A stretch of DNA of 64,000 bases from Actinosynnema pretiosum (GCF_024171695.1 NZ_JAMTCF010000001.1:611061-675060); one strand, 5' to 3'. Counted from the stretch's first letter, positions 26,101 to 35,191 are shown. The notes: generated from the letters alone by a model not told the origin. Numbers and translations are program-made.

Positions 26101-27471
26101 GTGCGCGTTGATGCCGCCGAACCCGAAGGCGTTGACCCCGGCCCGCCGCACCCCGTCGCTCTCCCACGGCCGGGCCCGGTCGATCGGCGCGAACCGGGTG
26201 GCCTCCAGCGCCGGGTGCGGGTCGTCGCAGTGCAGGGTGGGCGGCAGCACCCCGTGGTGGAGGGCGAGCGCGGCCTTGACCAGCCCGGCGACGCCCGCCG
26301 CTGGCATGGTGTGGCCGATCATGGACTTGACCGAGCCGAGCACCGCGCGCTCGCCGTCCGCCGGGCCGAAGACCTCGGCCAGGGTCGCCAGCTCCGCGCC
26401 GTCACCGGCCGGGGTGCCGGTGCCGTGCGCTTCGAGGAGCCCGATGGCGCCGGGCGCGCGCGGGTCGAGCCCGGCGGCGTCCCAGGCCTGCCGCACGGCC
26501 CGCGCCTGGCCCTCCTGGGCGGGGTTGAGCAGGCTCGCGGAGCGGCCATCGCTGGCCACCCCGGTGCCGGAGATCACCGCGTACACCCGGTCGCCGTCGC
26601 GCTCGGCGTCCGCGAGCCGCTTGAGCACCACCACGCCGGTGCCCTCGCCGATCAGCACGCCGTCCGCGTCGCGGTGGAACGGCCGCACCCGCTGGCTCGG
26701 GGAGAGCGCGCCGAGCTGGCTGAACACGCTCCACAGCGTGATGTCGTGGCAGTGGTGCACCCCGCCCGCCAGCACCACGTCGCAGCGGCCGGTGGCCAGC
26801 TCGCGCACCGCGTGGTCCACGGCCACCAGCGACGAGGCGCAGGCGGCGTCGACGGTGTAGGCGGGGCCGCGCAGGTCGAGCCGGTTGGCCACGCGGGACG
26901 CGGCCAGGTTCGGCACGAGCCCGATCGCGGCCTCGGGCGCCTCGGGGCCGATCTGCTCGGTGAACGCCGCCCGCACCCGCTCCAGGCGCGCCTCGTCCAG
27001 CTCGGGCGCCAGCTCGCGCAGCGTGGTGACGAGCTGGGTGGCGGTGCGCACCCGCTGGTCCAGCCGCACCAGACCGGGCGTGAGGTAGCCGCCCCTGCCC
27101 AGCACCACGCCGACCCGCCGCCGGTCGGCGGGCAGCGCGGACTCGCCACCCGCGTCGGCGACGGCGTCGGCGGCGACCTGGAGCGCGATGAGCTGGTCCG
27201 GTTCGGTGCCGGGCACCGAGCGCGGCATGACGCCGAACCCGGCCGCGTCCACGGCGGCGTCCACGAACCCGCCCCTGCGGCAGTAGACGCGGTCGGCGCG
27301 GCGGGTGCCGTGTGCGTCCGGGTCGTAGAAGCCGGGGTCCCAGCGGTCCGGCGGCACCTCGGTGATGGCGTCGACGCCGCCGACGATGTTGCGCCAGTAG
27401 GCGTCCAGGTCCGGCGCGCCGGGCAGCAGCACGGCCATGCCGGTGATGGCCACCTCGGTCACGCCGGTCAC
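23152..27471 (-). CDS. type I PKS subunit: KS-AT-DH-PPTase
   Basis: 1439 residues; GTG start (VTGVTEVAITGMAVLLPG) in a GTGA overlap with the first PKS gene. KS (about 5-450) has an intact triad: C209 in VDAACASSL, LLEAHGTGT and KSMIGHTMPAAG, so it is not a decarboxylated chain-length factor. AT (about 545-850) has AVAGHSVGEWTA (Ser about 622) and the SGFHTPML block. Residues of about 950-1150 are a double-hotdog dehydratase-like domain: IDHCFFRQ supplies the His and LDNVGQVFGYW the Asp. The C-terminal 180 residues are an Sfp-type phosphopantetheinyl transferase (GVDVEV, FWAAKEAVGKALG). A KS-AT-DH-PPTase order recalls enediyne and PUFA-type synthases but is split from the ACP/KR subunit. Confidence 0.92.
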   Translation of the reverse strand: MTGVTEVAITGMAVLLPGAPDLDAYWRNIVGGVDAITEVPPDRWDPGFYDPDAHGTRRADRVYCRRGGFVDAAVDAAGFGVMPRSVPGTEPDQLIALQVAADAVADAGGESALPADRRRVGVVLGRGGYLTPGLVRLDQRVRTATQLVTTLRELAPELDEARLERVRAAFTEQIGPEAPEAAIGLVPNLAASRVANRLDLRGPAYTVDAACASSLVAVDHAVRELATGRCDVVLAGGVHHCHDITLWSVFSQLGALSPSQRVRPFHRDADGVLIGEGTGVVVLKRLADAERDGDRVYAVISGTGVASDGRSASLLNPAQEGQARAVRQAWDAAGLDPRAPGAIGLLEAHGTGTPAGDGAELATLAEVFGPADGERAVLGSVKSMIGHTMPAAGVAGLVKAALALHHGVLPPTLHCDDPHPALEATRFAPIDRARPWESDGVRRAGVNAFGFGGINAHVVLREPVRANGKTGPAQVVEPTRVLRLAARNPAELLALLENPVSLAETERTDLPCRIGIVDPTDRKLALARRAVAKGAPWRGRSDIWFTPAPLGGRTAFLFPGLEAEFTPEVADVAARFGLPWRDSGARVGDVGGHGAAVFQVGRLLDAALRRVGVRPDAVAGHSVGEWTAMAVGGIHSAEEVDAFLDGFDPASLQVPGVVFAVLGASADEVVPLLAEHPDVVLSHDNAPSQSMVCGPEAEVEAVVAVMRGRGVISRVLPFRSGFHTPMLAPYLGPIRDGAARFTLHPPRVPVWSATTASPFPAEPDEVRALFVRHLLEPVRFRPLVRAMHDAGFRTFVQLGAGQLGSLVADGLSADEHLVVSAHGGLAQLRRVVTALWAHGAEPDVTPLLDVKPSPANGIAARRRTPVKLDLGGALVSLPLDQRAPLTPAAAPRGPDLGDGPLAAELTALLRETADAAAQVTRAGRTAAPQRFPLAPPQAAPPQPAVPTSIRFDLRAMPYLIDHCFFRQRDGWPDDADRWPVVPATTVITHLVELAERAAPGKRAVAVHDVRLLQWIVAEPATEVAVRVEPLSPNRIRVVLEGCSQAEVELADRSPAAPEPWPLDRDERVPDLTAERFYGDRWMFHGPRFQGVTDLIAVGERHVRGTIAPLTDPGALLDNVGQVFGYWVMTELPERTTVFPVRVRHIAFHGERPDGPLHCHVRITEVTPTSVTADAELSAGGRVWARFTGWSDRRFDTDPGIRLVDRWPGRHTLSTVDGDLAVVHERWPDLATRELVMRNVLGGAERADYTAQPPHRRRHWLLGRIAAKDAARTVLWREGDDEVYPAEIAVRNDGAGRPVLTGVHGYDPRGVAVSIAHAGEVGVALAGRGELGVDVEVVAERPRGTENAACDEAELALLAGLPGERAHWFTRFWAAKEAVGKALGTGLGGRPRAFRVVAATEDAARVEVDGRAFAVRLRDTANPPGLPERRYVVAWTGDKA

Positions 27472-30400
27472 CAGCCCGACGCGGTGTAGACGACGGCGTG
27501 CCGGTCGTCGGCGCCGTAGGCCAGCTCGCGCAGCAGGCTCAGCGGGCCTTCGTCGGGGTCGATGAGCGCGATGCCGCGCGCCGCGTAGGAGCGCATCAGC
27601 TCCGGCGTGACCATGCCGCCACCGGCCGCAGCCCACGGTCCCCAGTGGACGGTCAGGCCGCGCCTGCCGGGCTTGCTCCAGCGGCGGGCCAGCTCTTCGA
27701 GCGCGTCGTTGGCTGCGGCGTAGTCGCACTGGCCCCGGTTGCCCAGCGCTGCGGCGATGCTGCCGAACAGGACGGCGTGGCGGGGCGGTTCGGGCAGGGT
27801 GTCGACCGCGTCCAGGAGGGTGCGGGCGCCGTCGACCTTGGTGCCGAAGACTCGGCGGAACGACTCGACGCTCTTGTCCGCCACCAGCTTGTCCTCGATG
27901 ACGCCCGCCGCGTGCACGACGGCGTCCAGGCGGCCGTGCTCGTCGTGGACGCGCTTCACCGTGGTGCGCAGGGCTTCCGCGTCCAGCACGTCCACGGCGT
28001 GGTAGCGGGCCTCGCTGCCGAGGTCGGCCAGCTCGGCGAGGGTGGCGCGGACCTCGCGGGCGGCCAGCGCGGCGGAGACGGCGCGCTCGACCTCGGCGGG
28101 CGAGGTCATCCCCCGGCTCAGGAACGCGCCGCGCAGGGCGGTGCGGTCGTCGGCCCCCACCAGGTCCGGGTCCTCGGGGCCCGCGGGCAGCGGGGTGCGG
28201 CCGACGAGTTCGAGGCGGCAGCGGGAGGCGGCGGCGAGGGTCTTGGCGAACCGGGCGGTGATGCCGCGCGCGCCGCCGACCAGCAGCACCACGGCGTCCC
28301 GGTCCAGCCCGGCGGCGAGCGCCTCGGCAGTGCCGTCACCGGCCGGTCCGGCGCCGGAGGCGGCGACGGGGCCGAGGTCCTCCATGGCGAGTTCGAGGGC
28401 GTGCCGGGAGTCCGGGCCGTGCAGGACGACCGGGTGGCCGGACGGGGCGGTGAGCTCGGCGGCGATCGCGGCGACCGGGTCGGCGGACTCCAGGAGCGCG
28501 CAGGGCAGGTCCGGGTACTCGCGGGCGAGGGTGCGGAAGAAGCCGCGCAGGCCGGTGACCGAGCCCTCGCCGCGCCGGTCGACGGCGAGCAGGGCGCGGG
28601 GCGCGGCGGTCAGGACCTCCTGGAAGCGCGGGAACTCCTCGGGCAGCGGCGGTTCCGCCGGGTCGAGCGCGCCGAGGTGGACGACGACCGCGCCCGCCGG
28701 GGCGTCGACCAGGGTCGCGCCGAGCGCGGTGAGGCGGGCGGGGATCTCGCGGTCGGCTCCGGTGAGCTGGTCGACGCCGACGAGGTGCACGCGCGCGCCG
28801 GTGAGGTCGGTGGTGGCCGGGAGGGGCAGGGGGACCTCCCGGAACACCAGGCGCTTCGGGGCGATGACGGTGGCCTCGGCGGGGGTCGGCGCAGCGGCCT
28901 GCGCGCCGATCGGCAGGGCGGGCGTGCCTGCGGTCGGCACGACCGCCGGGGTTGCGGAAGTCGTTGCCGCGCCTGGGATCGCGGCGGGCGCGGCGCCGGT
29001 GATCAGGGCGGCGATCGCGGCGGCGGTGCGGGCCGCGCTCAGCTCCTCGACGCGCGAGCCGTCGCCGACGTCCAGGCCCAGCCTCGTCGCGACCTCGCCC
29101 GCGATCTCGGCGCGCTTGATCGAGTCGACGCTGAGGTCGGCCTCCAGGTCCAGCTCGGGCTCGACCATCTCCACCGGGTAGCCGGTGCGCTCGGCGACCA
29201 CCTCCACGATGGTGCGCAGCACGTCCGGCCCGGTGGCCTGGGCCGCCGCGACGGCGACGGGCGCGGTGGGCGCGGTCTGCGGGAGGCGGGCGCGCAGGGC
29301 GTCGGCGAGCGCGGTGGCGGTGCGGGCGGCGGCGAGGTCGTCCAGTCCGCTGTCCGCGTCGAGCGCGAGGCCGAGCTTCTGGGCCAGCTCGCCCGCGATC
29401 TCCACCCGCTTGATGGAGTCCACGCTCAGGTCGGCCTCCAGGTCGAGGTCCGGCTCGACCATCTCCACCGGGTAGCCGGTGCGCTCCGCGACCACCTCCA
29501 CGACCGCGCGCAGCACGTCCACCACCGGCGCTGGCTGGACGACGGCCACGGTCGCCTGCGCCACCACGGTTTGCGCCACCACGGTCTGCGGCACCACGGT
29601 CTGCGGCACTGCGGCAGCAGCCGCCGGTTGCGGCACTTGTTGCAGCACAACGGGTGCGGGCGCACCGGCCGCGCCGAGGTAGGTGAGCAGCACGTCCCGC
29701 TGGGCGGAGATCATCTCGCGGCTGGTGCGCAGGAACTCCGCCACCAGCGCGTCGGGCGTTCCGGTCTGGGCCTGCGGCTCGGGCACGATCAGCTCCGCGG
29801 TGACTCGGTGGGCGGGGCGCAGCGCGCCGGGCTGGATGCTCCCGTCGGCGCGTCGCACGAGGTGGCCGTCCACGGTCCAGCCGGGGACGGGTGGCGCGTC
29901 GGCCGGGTCGACGGCGTCGCGACCGCGCACGAGCGGTCCGGCGAGCACGTCCGCGCCGGAGACCGCGAGGACGGCGAGCGCGGTGAGGAACCCGGTGAGC
30001 CCGCCGTCGAGGGTGACGACGCGGTGCGGCCGGTCGCCGAGCACGGCGCGGACCAGCCCGCGCAGCACCCGGCCCGGCCCGACCTCCACGAACACCCGCG
30101 CCCCGGCGTCGTGCATGGCCTCCAGCTGCTCGGCGAACCGCACGGGCGCGCCGATCTGGGCGGCCAGCTCGGCGCGCACGGCGTCCGCGTCGGCCGGGTA
30201 GGGCGCGGCGGTCCGGTTCGCCCACACCGGGATCTCGGGCGCGCGCAACGACATGCCGTCCAGCACCCGCCTGAACTCCTCCCCCGCGCCCGCGACGAGC
30301 GGGCTGTGGAAGGCGCAGGCGACCGGGATGGCCTTGGTGCCGAGCTTGGCCGCGCGCAACCGGTCCTCGGCCTCGCGGACGGCGGCGGTGGGGCCGGAGA

Positions 30401-33400
30401 GCACGGTCTGCTTGGGGGAGTTGCGGTTCGCGGCCACCACGGGCAGCCCGTCGACCAGCCGCTCGACCACGTCGGCGGGCGCGGTGACCGCGATCATCGT
30501 GCCGGGGTCGCCGGAGCGCACCTGGTCGAGGATGGCCCCGGCGCGGGCGGCGCTGGCGGTGAGCAGGTCGGCGGGGGTGAACACCCCGGCCGCGGCGAGC
30601 GCGGCCAGTTCGCCGTAGCTGTGGCCCGCGACCAGGTCGGGGCGGACGCCGAAGGTGGCGAGCAGCTCGGTGGCGGCCAGCTCCACGACGCCGAGCGCGG
30701 GCTGCGCGGTGGTGGTCTCGGTGACGCGCTCCCGCTGCCGCGCCCGGGTTTCCTCGTCGAACGCGGCGGGCGGGTACATCGCCTCCGCCCAGCGGGCGCC
30801 CAGCCGCAGGTGGCCGCGCAGCTCGGGGAACGCGACGAGCAGCTCGGCGAGCATCCCCGGCTTCTGGCTGCCCTGGCCGGGGAACAGGAACGCGAGCTTG
30901 CCCGGTTCGGCGGCGTCGGCGGTGAACACGCCCTCGGTGTCCGTCCCGGCGATGCGGGCGCGCAGCTCGGCCGTGCTGCTGGCGAGGATGGCGGTGCGCA
31001 CGGGTTCCCCGCGCCCTGCGGCGACGTCGGCCCGCGCGGCGGCGAACCGGGCCAGGTCGCGCAGCCGCGCGCCGGGGTGCCGGTCGGCCCGCTCCACGAT
31101 CGCGGCCCCGGAGTCGTTGCCGCGCAGCAGGAACAGCTCGACCGGCCACTCGTCCAGGGCGTGCCTGGCCGGTGGCTGGTCGTGGGCGCGCAGCACCACG
31201 TGGAAGTTGGTGCCGCCGAAGCCGAACGCGCTGACGCCCGCGACGCGGTCGGCGGGGTCGGCTGCCCACGGGCGGGCGGTGGTGTGGAAGGCGAACGGGC
31301 TGGTGTCGCGGTCCCAGGCCGGGTTCGGCTCGGTCAGGTGCAGGGTCGGCGGGGTGACGCCGTGGTGCAGGGCGAGCGCGGTCTTGATCAGCCCGGCCAG
31401 GCCCGCCGCGCACTTGGTGTGGCCGATCTGGGACTTGACCGAGCCGACCGCGCACGAGCCCGGTTCCGCGCCCGCCTCGGTGAACACCTCGGTGAGGGTG
31501 CGCAGCTCGGTGCGGTCGCCGACGACGGTGCCGGTGCCGTGCGCCTCGACCAGCCCCACCCGCGCCGGGGAGATCCCGGCGGCGCGGTAGGCGCGGGTGA
31601 GGGCGGCGCGCTGGCCCTCGGGGCGCGGGGCGGTGAGGCCGAGCGCGCGGCCGTCGCTGGCGCTGCCGACGCCGTCGACGACCGCGTAGACCCGGTCCCC
31701 GTCGCGCTCGGCGTCCTCGAGGCGCTTGAGCACGACGCAGGCGACGCCCTCGCCGAGCGCGATGCCGTCGGCGGTGCGGTCGAACGTGGCGGAGCGGCCG
31801 GTGGGCGACAGGGCGTGCACGGAGGCGAACATCAGGAAGTCGTTGATGCCGTTGTGCAGGTCGGCCCCGCCGCACAGCACCAGGTCGCTGCTGCCGGTGA
31901 CGAGCTCCTTGCAGGCCACGTCGACGGCGGTGAGCGAGGAGGCGCAGGCGGCGTCGACGGTGTAGTTGGCCCCGCCGAGGTCGAGCCGGTTGGCGACGCG
32001 GCCCGCGATGACGTTGGCGAGCACGCCGGGGAACGAGTCCTCGGTGAGCCTGGGCAGCTGGGCGTCGAGCGCGGGCGGCACGGAGCCGAGGTAGGCGGGC
32101 AGGGTGGTGCGCAGGGTGGTGGCGCCGGACAGGTCGCTGCCGGACTCCGCGCCGAACACCACGGAGGTGCGGGAGTGCTCGGTGCTCGCGTGCGGGTAGC
32201 CGGCGTCGACCAGCGCCCTGCGGGAGGCTTCGAGCGCGAGCAGCTGCACGGGTTCGATCGCGCCGAGGGAGGCGGGCGGGATGCCGTAGGCGAGCGGGTC
32301 GAAGGCGATGGGCGGCAGGAAGCCGCCCCACTTGGACGGGGTGCGCTCGCCGTCGCCGTCCGGGGCGTAGTACAGCTCGGGGTCCCAGCGCTCGCGCGGC
32401 ACCTCGGTGACGCTGTCGCGCCCGGCGAGGACGTTGGCCCAGAAGGACGGCAGGTCGGGCGCGCCGGGGAACATGCAGGCCATGCCGACGACGGCGACGC
32501 GCAGCGGCTTCGGCTCGGGGGCGGTGCGGCGCGGGGCGGCGGCGCGGACCTCCTCCGCGCGCCGCGCCAGGTGCGCGGCGGAACCGGCGGTGACGTCGGC
32601 GTGCAGGTCGGCGATCGTGGTGGTGGCCGAGCGCAGCACGCTGACCTCGCCCGCCATGAACATGCCCTCGGCGGCCTGCCGGTCCCGGTCGACCTCGCGC
32701 AGCTCGGCGCCGACGCGCTCGACGCCCTTGCTGGCGACGCGCAGGCGGCCGACGTTGAACTTCTCCAGGCGCTCCCAGGCTTCCCGGTCCGGGACGGCGG
32801 CGCGGGCGAGGTCGGCGCGCAGGGCGGCGAAGTCGCCGGTGAAGCCGCTGGCTACGCAGCGGGTGGCGTGGCCGGGGGCGGTCTGGAGCAGGTCGGTGCG
32901 GGTGGCGGTGACCACGTGCCGCTGGAAGACCTCGCCGATGGCGCCCGCGTCGACGGCCTCGGCGGTGAACAGGTAGGCGGTGCCCATGAGGACGCCGACC
33001 TCGACGCCCGCGCGGACCAGCGGTGCGGCGAGCGCGGCGACCATGGCGGCCGAGCGGGCGTCGTGCACGCCGCCCGCGAAGAGCACGGCCGTCCCGGCGC
33101 CCGCCTTGTGCTCCAGGAGGACGTCCACTTGGGACTCCCAGAGCGGGAAGCTGTTGCGGGGCCCCACGTGCCCGCCGCACTCGGCACCCTCGAAGACGAA
33201 CTTGCGGGCGCCCGCCGCGAGGAACTGGCGCAGCAGGCCGGGTGAGGGCACGTGCAGGAAGGTGGAGACGCCCTTGGCCTCCAGCGCGGCGGCCTGCGCG
33301 GGACGGCCGCCCGCGATGATGGCGTGGCTGGGCCGGACCTCCTCCACGACGGCGAGCTGCGCGGCCCGCACGTCCTCGGCGGCGAACCCGAGGATGCCGA

Positions 33401-34673
33401 CGCCCCAGGGCTTCCCGCCCAGCTCGGCGCGGGTGCGTTCGAGCAGGGCGCGGGTCTGGTCGGCCCCGGAGAGCGCGAGCGCGACGAACGGCAGGCCGCC
33501 CGCGCCTGCGACGGCGGCGGCGAAGGCCGGGCTGTCGCTGACCCGCGTCATGGGGCCCTGGGCGATGGGGAGGGCGGTGCCGAGAGCGCTCTCACTTTGC
33601 AGGGCTTCGGGTCTGGGGGAGGTTCGGGCATCCGGCCGGACGGCGGGCGGCGCGGCGCCTGCCGGAGGCGCGGCGCCAGCGGCACTCGCGGTGTTTGCCG
33701 GACTCGCGGCGCCAGCGGCACTCGCGGCGCCAGCAGCACTCGCGGTGTTTGCCGGACTCGCGGTGCCAGCCGGACTCGCGGGGTTCTCGGCGGTCGCGTC
33801 GCCCGTGGCGCCCGCCGGGCTCCGGTCGCCGAGGAGGGCGGTGCGGGCGGCGGCGTCGGCGAACGCGCCGGTGATCGCGTCGCGCACGCCGCGCACGGCG
33901 GCGGCGACGGTGGGCCAGCGGCGGGTGAACGCGGTGGCCAGCGCGACGTCCTGCCCGACCGGCAGCAGCCCGCGCGCCGGGTCGTGGTGCAGCAGCGCGG
34001 CGGGGTCGTCGGGCAGCGCGGTGGCGCCCGGTCCGCGCCGGTGCAGGAAGTGGACGCCTTGGTGCACAACGGTTTCCGACCCGTCCAGCCCGCGCAGCGC
34101 CTCGGTGGTCGCGACGGGCAGGCCCGCGTCGTCGTACAGCGCGAACTGGGTGTCCAGCAGCACGCCGGCCGCGCCACCCGCGACGGCGGCGGCGGCGGTG
34201 TGCGGCCCGATGCCGCCCGCCGCCCACACCGGGACGTCGCCGATGTCGGCGAGCAGCTGCTGGAGCAGCACGAACGTGCTCAGCTCGCCGACCCGGCCGC
34301 CGGACTCGCGCCCCCTGGCGACGAGCCCGACCGCGCCCGCCGCGAGCGCCGCGCGGGCTTCGGCCAGGTCGGTGACCTCGACCAGGACCTCGCGGTCGGC
34401 GAACTCGGCCGGTGAGCGCGCGGGGTCGGCCAGCAGCACGACCTCGGCGGCCTCGGGCAGCGGTGGCACGGCGACGCCGGGTCGAACGCGCACGCCGAAG
34501 CGGCCCGGTGTCCAGCGGGCGGTGTCGGCGAGCGCGCGGACGGCCCCGTCGACGTCGGTGGGCAGCTCCAGGACCGCGAGCGCGCCCGCTCGCGCGGCGG
34601 CGGCGGTGAGTCGCGGCGCGGACCGGTGGACCGGGTTGAGCGCGATGACCAGTTCCGAACGAACCACTCGCAT
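27468..34673 (-). CDS. type I PKS subunit: NMO-NMO-KS-AT-ACP-ACP-KR (PUFA-synthase-like)
   Basis: 2401 residues; ATG start with GGGAGA upstream. Residues of about 1-285 are a nitronate-monooxygenase/PfaD-like TIM barrel (VARGRESGGRVG, PVWAAGGIGPHTAAA). After an Ala-rich linker, residues of about 370-715 are a second, fuller copy (LPIAQGPMTRVSD, FEGAECGGHVGPRNSFPLWE, VLFAGGVHDARSAA). KS about 728-1165: C about 909 in VDAACASSL, VEAHGTGT, KSQIGHTKCAAG. AT about 1255-1560: FLFPGQGSQKPGM, VAGHSYGELAAL. Two ACPs with the PUFA-type DSIKR site lie at about 1752 and 1852. KR about 2120-2400: GGARGIT, FGSIAAALGNRGQ, CDYAAANDA. PfaD-type flavoproteins are the enoyl reductases of PUFA synthases, so this chain can be reduced by KR and NMO here and by the DH of the partner. 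Confidence 0.93.
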   Translation of the reverse strand: MRVVRSELVIALNPVHRSAPRLTAAAARAGALAVLELPTDVDGAVRALADTARWTPGRFGVRVRPGVAVPPLPEAAEVVLLADPARSPAEFADREVLVEVTDLAEARAALAAGAVGLVARGRESGGRVGELSTFVLLQQLLADIGDVPVWAAGGIGPHTAAAAVAGGAAGVLLDTQFALYDDAGLPVATTEALRGLDGSETVVHQGVHFLHRRGPGATALPDDPAALLHHDPARGLLPVGQDVALATAFTRRWPTVAAAVRGVRDAITGAFADAAARTALLGDRSPAGATGDATAENPASPAGTASPANTASAAGAASAAGAASPANTASAAGAAPPAGAAPPAVRPDARTSPRPEALQSESALGTALPIAQGPMTRVSDSPAFAAAVAGAGGLPFVALALSGADQTRALLERTRAELGGKPWGVGILGFAAEDVRAAQLAVVEEVRPSHAIIAGGRPAQAAALEAKGVSTFLHVPSPGLLRQFLAAGARKFVFEGAECGGHVGPRNSFPLWESQVDVLLEHKAGAGTAVLFAGGVHDARSAAMVAALAAPLVRAGVEVGVLMGTAYLFTAEAVDAGAIGEVFQRHVVTATRTDLLQTAPGHATRCVASGFTGDFAALRADLARAAVPDREAWERLEKFNVGRLRVASKGVERVGAELREVDRDRQAAEGMFMAGEVSVLRSATTTIADLHADVTAGSAAHLARRAEEVRAAAPRRTAPEPKPLRVAVVGMACMFPGAPDLPSFWANVLAGRDSVTEVPRERWDPELYYAPDGDGERTPSKWGGFLPPIAFDPLAYGIPPASLGAIEPVQLLALEASRRALVDAGYPHASTEHSRTSVVFGAESGSDLSGATTLRTTLPAYLGSVPPALDAQLPRLTEDSFPGVLANVIAGRVANRLDLGGANYTVDAACASSLTAVDVACKELVTGSSDLVLCGGADLHNGINDFLMFASVHALSPTGRSATFDRTADGIALGEGVACVVLKRLEDAERDGDRVYAVVDGVGSASDGRALGLTAPRPEGQRAALTRAYRAAGISPARVGLVEAHGTGTVVGDRTELRTLTEVFTEAGAEPGSCAVGSVKSQIGHTKCAAGLAGLIKTALALHHGVTPPTLHLTEPNPAWDRDTSPFAFHTTARPWAADPADRVAGVSAFGFGGTNFHVVLRAHDQPPARHALDEWPVELFLLRGNDSGAAIVERADRHPGARLRDLARFAAARADVAAGRGEPVRTAILASSTAELRARIAGTDTEGVFTADAAEPGKLAFLFPGQGSQKPGMLAELLVAFPELRGHLRLGARWAEAMYPPAAFDEETRARQRERVTETTTAQPALGVVELAATELLATFGVRPDLVAGHSYGELAALAAAGVFTPADLLTASAARAGAILDQVRSGDPGTMIAVTAPADVVERLVDGLPVVAANRNSPKQTVLSGPTAAVREAEDRLRAAKLGTKAIPVACAFHSPLVAGAGEEFRRVLDGMSLRAPEIPVWANRTAAPYPADADAVRAELAAQIGAPVRFAEQLEAMHDAGARVFVEVGPGRVLRGLVRAVLGDRPHRVVTLDGGLTGFLTALAVLAVSGADVLAGPLVRGRDAVDPADAPPVPGWTVDGHLVRRADGSIQPGALRPAHRVTAELIVPEPQAQTGTPDALVAEFLRTSREMISAQRDVLLTYLGAAGAPAPVVLQQVPQPAAAAAVPQTVVPQTVVAQTVVAQATVAVVQPAPVVDVLRAVVEVVAERTGYPVEMVEPDLDLEADLSVDSIKRVEIAGELAQKLGLALDADSGLDDLAAARTATALADALRARLPQTAPTAPVAVAAAQATGPDVLRTIVEVVAERTGYPVEMVEPELDLEADLSVDSIKRAEIAGEVATRLGLDVGDGSRVEELSAARTAAAIAALITGAAPAAIPGAATTSATPAVVPTAGTPALPIGAQAAAPTPAEATVIAPKRLVFREVPLPLPATTDLTGARVHLVGVDQLTGADREIPARLTALGATLVDAPAGAVVVHLGALDPAEPPLPEEFPRFQEVLTAAPRALLAVDRRGEGSVTGLRGFFRTLAREYPDLPCALLESADPVAAIAAELTAPSGHPVVLHGPDSRHALELAMEDLGPVAASGAGPAGDGTAEALAAGLDRDAVVLLVGGARGITARFAKTLAAASRCRLELVGRTPLPAGPEDPDLVGADDRTALRGAFLSRGMTSPAEVERAVSAALAAREVRATLAELADLGSEARYHAVDVLDAEALRTTVKRVHDEHGRLDAVVHAAGVIEDKLVADKSVESFRRVFGTKVDGARTLLDAVDTLPEPPRHAVLFGSIAAALGNRGQCDYAAANDALEELARRWSKPGRRGLTVHWGPWAAAGGGMVTPELMRSYAARGIALIDPDEGPLSLLRELAYGADDRHAVVYTASGW
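33650..33795. repeat. short in-frame repeats encoding an Ala-rich linker
   Basis: Imperfect 15-bp-periodic repeats (GCGGCGCCAGCGGCACTC-type and GGTGTTTGCCGGACTC-type) encode the ASAAGAASPANTA-like linker between the two NMO domains of the PKS. Such multiples of three can lengthen or shorten the linker without a frameshift. Confidence 0.8.
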
Positions 34674-35191
34674 GAACGTCTCCCGGCACGGCGAGTAGGC
34701 GACCCGATGTTCGATCAGCCGTAGTCAAGAGAAGAAGGCAGGACGGGGTCAACACCCCCCGTTCGGCCGGCAGGAAACGCTTTCGGAAAAGGATCGGAGA
34801 CAAATTGTTCGGAAGCGCACGGCGGCTGAACTGGGCAGTAACCTGGCAGATCGAAAATTTCTGCCCGCCCAGGTCACGACCTCGTCATGCATCCGACACC
34901 AAAGCATTACGGCTCACGCAAAATTTGTGAGAAAGATCACAACCATTCGGTGTAGTGGTGGATACACCAGCAGCCCCACCGCATTCGTCCGACGATCCTT
35001 ACCCCTCAGGGGAAGCGGGTACAGCCCCACCACGGCGCACAGGCGCGGCGCTGAATAAGTCGACAACAACCGATAAACACTCAATTCAGCGTTGACGGAA
35101 GTCCCCGATCGCCGTATTGCGCAACCCCGATTCCGCCCGCAGCACACCCCCGGTCAACACCTCGTCCGCCCAAGGAAAAATCCGCGCCCGT
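34674..35191 (-). promoter_or_regulatory. promoter region of the PKS operon, comparatively AT-rich
   Basis: 518 bases with clearly lower GC than the flanks (for example AAATTGTTCGGAAGCG, GCAAAATTTGTGAGAAAG, CCGATAAACACTCAATTC). It precedes the six-gene PKS operon on the minus strand. No gene is supported here; a 77-codon minus frame at 34914-35147 has no ribosome site or recognisable feature. A TTGACT hexamer on the minus strand near 34725 is a possible -35 element, without a good -10. Confidence 0.55.

Noticed and set aside
27498-33245. 1915-codon plus-strand open frame opposite the PKS
   Set aside because: It lies wholly antisense to clear KS, AT, ACP and KR domains and encodes only Gly/Ala/Arg-rich low complexity.
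34914-35147. 77-codon minus-strand frame upstream of the PKS
   Set aside because: No ribosome site or recognisable features, and it lies in a likely promoter region.
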